Made by a program: the position numbers and the translations under genes. From NCBI GenBank assembly GCA_027451305.1, contig DAIDJQ010000172.1, positions 1 through 7,447 of the forward strand: 7,447 nucleotides of DNA, given 5' to 3'. Shown here in pieces: positions 1 through 7,447 of this stretch; position 1 is the stretch's first letter; every line of letters begins with the position of its first letter. The notes beneath the pieces were generated by a model. That model searched no databases. It was not told the origin of the DNA and saw only the letters and a program-made list of their open reading frames with translations. Origin of the DNA: Cellulomonas sp. (lineage in GTDB: Bacteria > Actinomycetota > Actinomycetes > Actinomycetales > Cellulomonadaceae).

Positions 1-386
1 GCAGACGAGACGGTGCCGAGCAGCCGCTCGGCGAACCCGCCGCCGCCGCGGGTACCCACCACCACCAGCCCCACCTCGCGGGACTCGTCCACGAGGACGG
101 CCGCGGCGTCACCGACCGCCACGTGGCCCGTCACCGGCACCCCCGCACCGGCCACCCGCTCGGCCGCCTCGGCCACCACCGCCTCGGCGCCGGCGCGGAT
201 CGCCGAGTCGTCCAGCGCGGCGTACCCGCCGTCCAACGACGCCGCCGCGAACGAGGGCAACGCGTAGCTGCACACGAGCCGCAGCCCCCACTGCCGCACC
301 TGCGCCTCCTGTGCCGCCCAGTCCAGGGCGTGCAGCGCAGCGTCCGATCCGTCCAGGCCGACCAGGATGACGTTCTCATGCGACAT
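1..386 (-). CDS. Universal stress protein (UspA family), 3' end outside window
   Basis: This is a cytoplasmic universal stress domain protein, probably ATP-binding. The first 128 residues are visible; the reading frame runs off the left edge. Residues 1-13 (MSHENVILVGLDG) form the first beta strand and the D-G-S turn of the Usp fold. Near the edge the nucleotide-binding signature G-2x-G-9x-G-(S/T) is complete, beginning GTRGGGGF and ending GTVSS, which in this family marks ATP-binding members. Usp domains are usually about 140-150 residues, so little is missing if it has one domain; a second domain beyond the edge is possible. The ATG at 386 is preferred over later ones because a perfect AGGAGG lies 7 nt upstream (394-399). 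It lies 78 bp downstream of the HNH gene on the same strand. Such proteins help survival in starvation, hypoxia or stationary phase; the specific role is not visible. Confidence 0.93.
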   Translation of the reverse strand, partial: MSHENVILVGLDGSDAALHALDWAAQEAQVRQWGLRLVCSYALPSFAAASLDGGYAALDDSAIRAGAEAVVAEAAERVAGAGVPVTGHVAVGDAAAVLVDESREVGLVVVGTRGGGGFAERLLGTVSS

Positions 387-393
387 GACCGCA

Positions 394-399
394 CCTCCT
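394..399 (-). promoter_or_regulatory. Shine-Dalgarno of the universal stress gene
   Basis: A perfect AGGAGG on the minus strand sits 7 nt before the ATG at 386, fixing the start of the universal stress protein. Confidence 0.85.
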
Positions 400-436
400 G
401 GTCACATCGTGGCACGGCCTTGACGAAACGCTGGGG

Positions 437-456
437 TGAAGCGGGAACGCGCTTCA
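437..456 (-). terminator. Small hairpin after the HNH gene
   Basis: TGAAGCG (437-443) and CGCTTCA (450-456) form a perfect 7-bp stem with a 6-nt loop, starting 9 bp beyond the HNH stop codon. No U-tract follows on the minus strand, so it may be a weak terminator or a 3'-end protecting hairpin. The stem is short for such GC-rich DNA. Confidence 0.35.
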
Positions 457-464
457 GGGCGCCG

Positions 465-1034
465 TCAGGCAGCCAGGTACCGGCTCCACACCGGCTCCGC
501 CCGGACGGCCGCGGCGCCGAACGCCACCGACCACCGCGGTGCTCGCGGCGTGAACCGCAGCTCCCAGCCGATCTCGTGCAGCAGGTGGTCCGCCTTGCGG
601 TGGTTGCAGCGGACGCAGGCCGCCACGACGTTGCTCCACTCGTGCCGACCGCCCCGGGAGCGCGGCAGGACGTGGTCCACGGTGTCGGCCCCGCCGCCGC
701 AGTACGCGCAGCGGTGGTCGTCGCGCTGCAGCACCGTGCGCCGGGTGGGCGGCACCGGACGGCGGGTGGGCACGTGCACGTAGCGCGTGAGCGACAGCAC
801 CACCGGCAGCGGCATCGCGGCCCGCTCGGAGTGCAGCAGCCGACCCTCGGACTCCAGGACGATCGCCTTGCCCGTCATCACCAGCACGACCGCGCGGTGC
901 AGGCTCACCACGCAGAGCGGTTCTCCGCTCGCGTTGAGCAGCAGCGCGCGCGGTGCGGTCGCTGCGGTGCCGAGGGCGCCCGCAGGCTGCGGGGCGGTCG
1001 AGGGCACGTCCTGGGTGGGTCCGGTCGTCAGCAC
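465..1034 (-). CDS. Stand-alone HNH endonuclease family protein
   Basis: This 189-residue protein carries a C-terminal HNH (His-Asn-His) nuclease domain of the zinc-ribbon type. Two CxxC pairs are visible, C109/C112 (CAYC) and C140/C143 (CVRC), which would bind structural zinc. Between and after them lie the catalytic-type residues D120-H121, N135 and N144-H145. The upstream half (about 30-100, beginning RALLLNASGEPL) matches the conserved N-terminal extension of a widespread actinobacterial HNH family whose function is unknown. Residues 1-28 look low-complexity and poorly conserved. The start is a GTG supported by AGGAG 6 nt upstream (1041-1045). HNH proteins cut or nick DNA with a single metal ion. 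No methylase, intein, phage terminase or toxin neighbour is present, so a restriction or homing role is not suggested. Confidence 0.92.
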   Translation of the reverse strand: MLTTGPTQDVPSTAPQPAGALGTAATAPRALLLNASGEPLCVVSLHRAVVLVMTGKAIVLESEGRLLHSERAAMPLPVVLSLTRYVHVPTRRPVPPTRRTVLQRDDHRCAYCGGGADTVDHVLPRSRGGRHEWSNVVAACVRCNHRKADHLLHEIGWELRFTPRAPRWSVAFGAAAVRAEPVWSRYLAA

Positions 1035-1111
1035 GGCGTTCTCCTGACCTCAGCGGTCGGGCCGGCTGGCTGCCGGTCCATGACTTCAGGCAACTCGCGT
1101 GGTGCGGACCC

Positions 1112-1117
1112 AGGGTA
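1112..1117 (-). promoter_or_regulatory. Possible -10 box for the HNH gene
   Basis: TACCCT on the minus strand, preceded by GGT, fits the actinobacterial TANNNT -10 pattern about 78 bp before the GTG at 1034. I see no convincing -35 element, so this is only a candidate. Confidence 0.25.
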
Positions 1118-1142
1118 ACCGCCTCGGCTGACGCCGAACGTG

Positions 1143-1179
1143 CGACGAGGCCCCGACCGGAGTGGTCGAGGCCTCGTCG
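1143..1179 (-). terminator. Terminator-like hairpin after the NlpC/P60 gene
   Basis: CGACGAGGCC (1143-1152) and GGCCTCGTCG (1170-1179) pair perfectly over 10 bp. After one mismatch the stem continues with CGACC/GGTCG (1154-1158 with 1164-1168), leaving a 5-nt loop. It lies 41 bp beyond the stop codon of the NlpC/P60 gene and upstream of the HNH promoter region. There is no U-tract, as is common for hairpin terminators in high-GC actinobacteria. Its position separates the two minus-strand genes into different transcripts. Confidence 0.75.
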
Positions 1180-1220
1180 AGGAGCAGGAGCCGCCGTGCG
1201 GCTCGCCGTGCGGAACCGGG

Positions 1221-1988
1221 TCAGGACACCCGGATGAAGATCGGGGCGCTCTGCCAGATGGCGTGGAACTGGACCGATCCGCCCGGGCGGGGCGCGTCGA
1301 TCTCCATGTTGCCGCCGGCGTAGATCGCGATGTGCCCCGGCGAGTAGATCAGGTCACCGGGCTGGGCGTTCGCCCGCGAGACGACGGTGCCCGCGGCCCG
1401 CTGCTCGTCGGCGGTGCGCGGCAGGCTGATGCCGAGCTGCGCGTACACGTACTGGACGAAGCCCGAGCAGTCGAACCCCGAGGGCGTCGTACCGCCGTAG
1501 ACGTACGGGACGCCCACGTAGCGTGCCGCGATCTGCAGCACGGCGCTGCCGGCGACGCTCGGCGGTGCCGCGACACGGGCGGCGGCGCGGGAGGTGACCG
1601 TGGCGGTCCGGGTGGCCGCCTTGGCGACCGCCTTCACGGCGACAGCCTTCACGGCGACAGCCGGCTGGACGGCGGTGACGTCCGGGATGTCGACGGTCCA
1701 GGTCGCGTCCATCGGGGCGGTCACGACGGGCGCGGCATCGAGGGCGGCGCGGGCCGCGTCGGTGAGGGCTGCGGTGTCCACGGAGGCGAGGCCGGACGCG
1801 TCGTTGGAGGCGGCCATCGCGGGGGCGGCGCCGAGGACGGAGACGACGAGGCCCGATGATGCAGCAACCACCGCGGTCCGACGGCCGACGACGGCCATCT
1901 GCGCGGTGGCGGTGGAGGCGAACTGGGTCAGGGGGGTGGACGGACGGCGTGCGGCCCGGTGGCGGGCGCGAACGGTGCTCTGCGACAA
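1221..1988 (-). CDS. Secreted NlpC/P60 peptidoglycan endopeptidase (RipA-like domain)
   Basis: This 255-residue exported enzyme should cut peptide stems of peptidoglycan. Residues 1-38 are a long Arg-rich n-region, 39-59 a hydrophobic signal segment ending APAMA, so cleavage is likely near residue 60. Residues 61-145 are an Ala/Val-rich linker with a VAVKA repeat (110-125). Residues 147-255 are the NlpC/P60 domain: PYVYGG precedes the nucleophile C174 in FDCSGF, the base is H219 in GHIAIY, and D231 in IDAPRPGG takes the third catalytic place, where RipA has Glu. No other binding domain is seen, so the linker may simply span the wall. The TTG start at 1988 is chosen because AGGAGAGG (1997-2004) precedes it. 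The ATG at codon 31 would give a shorter signal peptide but has no ribosome binding site. The gene sits directly behind a c-di-AMP riboswitch, tying its expression to wall/osmotic signalling. Confidence 0.94.
   Translation of the reverse strand: MSQSTVRARHRAARRPSTPLTQFASTATAQMAVVGRRTAVVAASSGLVVSVLGAAPAMAASNDASGLASVDTAALTDAARAALDAAPVVTAPMDATWTVDIPDVTAVQPAVAVKAVAVKAVAKAATRTATVTSRAAARVAAPPSVAGSAVLQIAARYVGVPYVYGGTTPSGFDCSGFVQYVYAQLGISLPRTADEQRAAGTVVSRANAQPGDLIYSPGHIAIYAGGNMEIDAPRPGGSVQFHAIWQSAPIFIRVS
1631..1660. repeat. 15-bp perfect tandem repeat inside the NlpC/P60 gene
   Basis: Two identical head-to-tail copies of CCTTCACGGCGACAG (1631-1645 and 1646-1660), with a degenerate third unit just before, encode the VAVKA-VAVKA repeat in the linker. 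The unit is a multiple of three, so gain or loss would change linker length without breaking the frame. Confidence 0.9.
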
Positions 1989-1996
1989 CAGGTGTG

Positions 1997-2004
1997 CCTC
2001 TCCT
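1997..2004 (-). promoter_or_regulatory. Shine-Dalgarno of the NlpC/P60 gene, abutting the riboswitch
   Basis: AGGAGAGG on the minus strand ends 8 nt before the TTG start at 1988. Only two bases separate it from the 3' strand of riboswitch stem P1 (GGCG, 2010-2007). No ATG or GTG lies at a suitable distance, so TTG is the likely initiator. Confidence 0.75.
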
Positions 2005-2006
2005 GG

Positions 2007-2180
2007 CGCCTACGAGGTCAGCTGTCGGGTTCGGGTGGGAGAACACCCGGCCGCGCGCACGATCCGAAGACCGTCCGCCCGGCTTCACCCCAAGGACACC
2101 GTCACCGGTGCCCACGATTTGGGTCCCCCGCCCCTGCCGGCGAGTTGTACGGAACCTCGTGGCGGCGGCAGGGTTCGGCG
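2007..2180 (-). promoter_or_regulatory. ydaO/yuaA c-di-AMP riboswitch aptamer
   Basis: On the minus strand this leader carries the conserved blocks of the ydaO-yuaA class, whose ligand is cyclic di-AMP. In order: CGCCGAACCC (2180-2171), GGGGGACCCA (2129-2120), TTGGGGTGAA (2092-2083), and the 3' signature CCGACAGCTGACCTCGTAGG (2028-2009). Pairing supports it. P1 is CGCC (2180-2177) with GGCG (2010-2007). A 7-bp stem joins CCTGCCG (2172-2166) to CGGCAGG (2139-2133). A 6-bp stem joins CGGGTG (2049-2044) to CACCCG (2037-2032). In actinobacteria this class commonly precedes resuscitation factor and NlpC/P60 wall hydrolase genes and is known as an OFF switch at high ligand. Identification is from conserved sequence recalled by eye; the outer boundary is approximate. 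Confidence 0.93.
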
Positions 2181-2225
2181 TTCCGCTCGAGGACTTTCCA
2201 GAGGAGGGTTCCGGGAAGCAGGACG

Positions 2226-2255
2226 AACGTACCCGACGCCCTCGCCGATTGTCAC
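2226..2255 (-). promoter_or_regulatory. Candidate promoter of the riboswitch/NlpC transcript
   Basis: On the minus strand, GTGACA (2255-2250) and TACGTT (2231-2226) are 18 bp apart and resemble -35 and -10 elements of the housekeeping sigma factor. Transcription would start near 2219, about 40 nt upstream of the aptamer, giving a leader of about 230 nt. The position fits the riboswitch well, although the -35 is imperfect. Confidence 0.5.
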
Positions 2256-2266
2256 GCTCCGGTCAC
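2251..2266 (-). promoter_or_regulatory. GTGAC direct repeat overlapping the -35 (possible activator site)
   Basis: GTGAC occurs at 2266-2262 and again at 2255-2251, an 11-bp period, with the second copy inside the candidate -35. Spaced direct repeats of this kind are typical of OmpR-family response regulators; MtrA is known to control wall hydrolase genes in actinobacteria. Assignment to MtrA is inference. The remaining stretch to the dtxR stop (2281-2359) shows no gene and no clear terminator. Confidence 0.3.
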
Positions 2267-2359
2267 GGCCATCTCGTGAAGGTCTTGGACGGATGACCGG
2301 GTCCACCGCAGCCAAGTAGGACCAAGGTCACGCTCGGCTCGGACGGGCGCGGCGGGACG

Positions 2360-4976
<2,617 letters not shown>

Positions 4977-5008
4977 GTGGACCGCCCTGGCTCGACTATG
5001 GGTCTTAA

Positions 5009-5079
5009 CCGGACAATCCTCGCGCAACGGACATGTTTTCGGGGAGTCGAACTGCCCCCCGACCGGGTGATTTGTCCGG
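5009..5079 (-). other. Possible structured RNA upstream of the LAATG gene
   Basis: In this 134-bp gap the minus strand reads CCGGACAA (5079-5072) and, 55 nt later, TTGTCCGG (5016-5009), a perfect 8-bp inverted repeat extended to 10 by one G-U and one A-U pair. Inside lies a second hairpin, TCGGGG with CCCCGA (5039-5044 and 5057-5062), whose loop can add AGT/ACT pairs. Neither arm is followed by a U-run on the minus strand, so a classical terminator is unlikely. It could be a structured leader, an end signal for the DUF4012 transcript, or protein-binding sites. I do not recognise a known RNA class. Confidence 0.4.
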
Positions 5080-5110
5080 CTTGAGATGATGAGGTGGTCG
5101 GCGGCCGGCG

Positions 5111-6862
5111 TCAGGAGCCCGGGCAGGACGCGGTGACGAAGGACGACGAGGAGACGGTGGGCGTCGCCCACACCTGGACCTTCCCGTTCCGGACCGGGAC
5201 CTGGACCCGGTATGTGGCGCTCTGGCCCGGCGCGAGCACGCTGGTCACCACCTGCACCTGACGCCCCGACTGCTCCGCGCCGAGGCCCGAGACCACGGAG
5301 TCGGCGCCGAGGCGCAGGGACTGGAGGGGCGCCCCCTGGGCCGCGTACACGCTCAGGTCCGTCACGAGGGTGCCGGGAGCGAAGCCGGTGGCCCTGCCGG
5401 CGGTCTCGCGCGGCCAGGACGCGACGTCGGCCGGCGGGCTGTAGGTCAGGTCCAGCCGGACGTCCGCGGTCGGCGTCGGACCGGTGCACTGCAGGTCCTC
5501 CACCGTCACCTTCGTCGTGAGGTAGTAGTCGAGCTTCCCCGCGGTCCCGTCGTTGAGGAACACGCCGGTGACGTCGGCGTACGGCCCGCTCAGGAACGCG
5601 GCACCGAGGGTGCGGGTCGCCAGCCGCTGCTCCTCCTCGGGGTGCGCGGACCAGACCCGCACGCGCCCGTCGGACGCCGCCTTCGCCATGGCGTCGACCA
5701 GACGAGCCGGGTCGCCGTGCCCGCTGACGACCGCGCCGAAGATCGCCGTGGCCGCCTCACCGAAGTACTTGTCGGCAGCCGCGGCGCCCATCTGGTTGAC
5801 GTAGGGGTCCCGCAGCAGGGCTGCGACGGCGGACCGCTGGTCGAGCAGGCCCGCAGAGGTCTGCACGCCGCCGACCGCGCCGAGCAGGTAGGACACCGCG
5901 ACGGGGTCGGTGGCGACCACCCCGTCCACCTGACCGCCGAAGGCGGCGGTCCAGTGGGCGGCGATCAGCGCGGCCGACCGTGGGAAGTCCGGGGTGAGCA
6001 CCGCGTCCTGCAGGAAGCGACCCAGCCTGCTGGTGTCGATGGCGAGCTCGGCGTCCGTGAGCGGGAGCACCGGCTGGGCCGGCGTCGTGAAGTCGGCGTT
6101 CGACTTGTGGTCGACGAGCCGCACCACGCCGTGGTCCACCTGGATCTCCGCGACGGCGCCGACGATGCCGCCGGCGCTGCGCAGCTCGGCGGAGTTCAAC
6201 GCCACCACCAGGTAGGTGCGGGGCCCGTCTGCTCCCAGCATCGGCGGCAGCAAGGCTGCGAGCTGGGAGCCGTTGTCCAGGAGGGAGGTGACCTTCTGGA
6301 GGAGCTTCTGGACGGTCCCGACGGGGCCGGCGAGGCGGTGGACCAGGTGCCGGGTGTCGATGGCCTGCACCTGGGCGGTCGCCGTCGCCGACACCTGGGC
6401 GGCGCGCGTCAGCTCGGGCTCCACGTCGACGAACGGCGTGAGGTTCACGCGACCGTTGCTCAGCAGGGTGTCCCGGGCGTTGAGCACGCCCTCGGCTCGG
6501 TCGAGCACCGGGACGGCAGACACCAGCACGTCGTCGAGCGACACGGTGACCACCCGGACGGCCTTGAGCTGGCTCCCCGCCCACGGCAGGTGCTCCGCGG
6601 TGCGCCACACGGGGTCGGTGACGGCCGTGCGTGCCCGCGCCAGGTCGTGCTGCACCTTCGGCAGGGCAGTGCTGACGGCAGCGACCTCCGACGCGCTCAG
6701 CTGGGACGTCGCGCCGGGGAGCGCCCGCTGCGCATCGGCCAGGGCCGTGCCCGCCTGGTACACGCGCAGGGCGAGCCAGCCTCCGGCCAGGACGAGCACG
6801 GCGACGAGGCCGAGCAGCGCCAGCAGCACGCGGCGCGGCCAGGGAGAGCGCTCGTCGTCCAC
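5111..6862 (-). CDS. DUF4012 family membrane-anchored extracytoplasmic protein
   Basis: This 583-residue protein has one N-terminal membrane segment (about 11-33, after the basic PWPRR) and a large domain outside the membrane. Residues 40-200 are Ala/Leu-rich and probably helical. The core DUF4012 region is about 205-345, recognised from LVVALNSAELRSAGG (218-232), which contains the N-x-A-E-x-R-x2-G-G signature, and from LTPDFP (289-294) and VDGVVATDP (312-320). Residues 345-583 form a Ser/Thr/Val-rich C-terminal part. Family members often lie in polysaccharide or envelope gene clusters and have no proven biochemical role. No glycosyltransferases are visible here, so an exopolysaccharide role is only by family association. 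The GTG at 6862 is the only start upstream of the membrane segment; it has no Shine-Dalgarno, which suggests a very short or absent leader. Confidence 0.9.
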   Translation of the reverse strand: MDDERSPWPRRVLLALLGLVAVLVLAGGWLALRVYQAGTALADAQRALPGATSQLSASEVAAVSTALPKVQHDLARARTAVTDPVWRTAEHLPWAGSQLKAVRVVTVSLDDVLVSAVPVLDRAEGVLNARDTLLSNGRVNLTPFVDVEPELTRAAQVSATATAQVQAIDTRHLVHRLAGPVGTVQKLLQKVTSLLDNGSQLAALLPPMLGADGPRTYLVVALNSAELRSAGGIVGAVAEIQVDHGVVRLVDHKSNADFTTPAQPVLPLTDAELAIDTSRLGRFLQDAVLTPDFPRSAALIAAHWTAAFGGQVDGVVATDPVAVSYLLGAVGGVQTSAGLLDQRSAVAALLRDPYVNQMGAAAADKYFGEAATAIFGAVVSGHGDPARLVDAMAKAASDGRVRVWSAHPEEEQRLATRTLGAAFLSGPYADVTGVFLNDGTAGKLDYYLTTKVTVEDLQCTGPTPTADVRLDLTYSPPADVASWPRETAGRATGFAPGTLVTDLSVYAAQGAPLQSLRLGADSVVSGLGAEQSGRQVQVVTSVLAPGQSATYRVQVPVRNGKVQVWATPTVSSSSFVTASCPGS

Positions 6863-6868
6863 GGTGCG

Positions 6869-6882
6869 ATCGTGACATATCG
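6869..6882 (-). promoter_or_regulatory. Possible -10 region of a leaderless DUF4012 transcript
   Basis: The minus strand reads CGATATGTCACGAT just before the GTG at 6862. Either the ATAT segment or CACGAT (ending 6 nt before the GTG) could serve as a -10, giving almost no leader. This fits the missing Shine-Dalgarno, but neither hexamer matches TANNNT exactly. Confidence 0.3.
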
Positions 6883-6911
6883 GGCGGGAGGCTCCGTGGC
6901 GCGCGGGCCGA

Positions 6912-6940
6912 GTTCACCCCGGTGCGCCACCGGTTCACCC
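6912..6940. repeat. GTTCACCC direct repeat upstream of the DUF4012 gene
   Basis: GTTCACCC occurs at 6912-6919 and 6933-6940, a 21-bp period that would place both copies on one DNA face. They lie about 50-80 bp upstream of the DUF4012 start, where an activator could bind. No regulator is assigned. Confidence 0.5.
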
Positions 6941-7004
6941 GTTCGCCTCGACGCCCGGGCAGCACGCCGTTGACGACGGAGGCGGCGCCCCCCCGACAGC
7001 GACG

Positions 7005-7046
7005 GACCGGCTGCGGCCGCAGCGACGGCGCGGCAGCCCGCCGGTC
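7005..7046 (-). terminator. Imperfect hairpin at the end of the MFS gene
   Basis: GACCGGCTGC (7005-7014) can pair with GCAG (7033-7036) and CCGGTC (7041-7046) around a 4-nt bulge. The structure overlaps the stop codon of the transporter gene. It contains a 14-bp palindrome (7010-7023) that competes for the same bases, and it lacks a U-tract, so its role as terminator is uncertain. Confidence 0.3.
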
Positions 7047-7447
7047 AGGCAGCGGTGCCGACGACCTCCGTGCGACGCTCGGACGGGACGGCGCCCAGGT
7101 GGTGCACCACCAGGTGCGGCCGGCCGTGCGCGTGGTACCGCACCTGGACCCGCCAGGCGCGTGCTGCCCAGACCGCGGCACCGGCGGACACCAGCAGGGC
7201 CGTGATCGAGCCGATGCCGATGGACCAGCGGGCGCCGAACTGCTGCGCGATCCAGCCGACCACCGGCGAGCCGATCGGCGTCGCCCCCATGAACACCATC
7301 ATGTACAGGGACATCACCCGGCCACGGACCGCGGCCGGGGTGCTCATCTGGATGGCCGCGTTGGCCGCCGTCATCATGGTCAGCGACGCGAGTCCCACCG
7401 GGATGCAGGCGATCGCGAACGACGTGTAGGTGGGCATCAGGGCCAGC
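7045..7447 (-). CDS. MFS transporter, C-terminal part (5' end outside window)
   Basis: Only the last 133 or so residues are present; the frame is open to the right edge and continues ...LALMPTYTSF. The visible part holds about three hydrophobic helices, roughly SFAIACIPVGLASLTMMTA, then MMVFMGATPIGSPVVGWIA, then GIGSITALLVSAGAAVW, followed by a cytoplasmic tail of about 35 residues. The loop AAVRGRVMSLYMMVF between the first two matches the motif typical of the MFS_3/EntS-like efflux group, which resembles macrolide and siderophore exporters. Substrate cannot be told from this end. The stop codon (TGA, 7047-7045) lies 182 bp before the DUF4012 start on the same strand. The methionine at 7437 is internal, not the start. 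Confidence 0.9.
   Translation of the reverse strand, partial: LALMPTYTSFAIACIPVGLASLTMMTAANAAIQMSTPAAVRGRVMSLYMMVFMGATPIGSPVVGWIAQQFGARWSIGIGSITALLVSAGAAVWAARAWRVQVRYHAHGRPHLVVHHLGAVPSERRTEVVGTAA

Noticed and set aside
465..1034. HNH protein as part of a defence or restriction system
   Set aside because: No methyltransferase, helicase, toxin or phage gene is nearby, and the family is common as a stand-alone chromosomal gene in actinobacteria.
5039..5062. GTTCGACTC on the minus strand as the T-arm of a tRNA or an att site
   Set aside because: The flanking bases do not form a 5-bp T-stem around the loop, and there is no acceptor, anticodon or CCA end, nor any integrase.
4977..5489. N-terminal extension of the LAATG protein to a start at 5489
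   Set aside because: The extension overlaps the DUF4012 gene and would bury the signal peptide internally; the ATG at 4976 gives a normal exported protein.
7010..7023. Perfect 14-bp palindrome GCTGCGGCCGCAGC as a regulatory site
   Set aside because: It contains a common GC-rich restriction-type sequence, lies at the 3' end of the transporter gene, and has no partner site.

Overview
The window reads as ordinary chromosome from a high-GC actinobacterium. A Cellulomonas-like member of the Micrococcales fits best. Evidence: very high G+C with G/C-ending codons, frequent GTG/TTG starts, a DtxR/IdeR-type iron repressor, an actinobacterial-type SerC, a cell-wall hydrolase behind a c-di-AMP (ydaO-type) riboswitch, and a class E-type sortase substrate. 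The genus is inferred from style; no marker gene proves it. I see no tRNA, rRNA, insertion sequence, CRISPR or phage gene.

Layout, left to right. 1-386 (-): 5' part of a universal stress protein. 465-1034 (-): stand-alone HNH endonuclease. 1143-1179: strong terminator-like hairpin. 1221-1988 (-): secreted NlpC/P60 peptidoglycan hydrolase with a TTG start. 1989-2260: its leader and promoter region, holding a clear ydaO/yuaA aptamer (about 2007-2180). 2360-3055 (-): DtxR/IdeR repressor with every metal ligand. 3154-4287 (+): serC, divergent from dtxR and probably leaderless. 4263-4976 (-): sortase-anchored surface protein with an LAATG signal, converging on serC with a 25-bp overlap. 4977-5110: short intergenic stretch able to fold as RNA. 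5111-6862 (-): membrane-anchored DUF4012 protein. 7045-7447 (-): C-terminal end of an MFS transporter cut by the window edge.

The genes do not form one operon. All except serC are on the minus strand, and most have their own leader or a sizeable gap. A cell-envelope theme links the NlpC/P60 hydrolase, the LAATG protein and the DUF4012 protein; the rest are housekeeping (serine biosynthesis, iron regulation, stress). The best-supported regulatory feature is the c-di-AMP riboswitch, whose 3' end lies two bases from the Shine-Dalgarno sequence of the hydrolase gene. Less certain candidates are a GTGAC direct repeat at the hydrolase promoter, an 11-bp inverted repeat between dtxR and serC, and a possible structured RNA upstream of the LAATG gene. 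I found no convincing new multi-gene system here.
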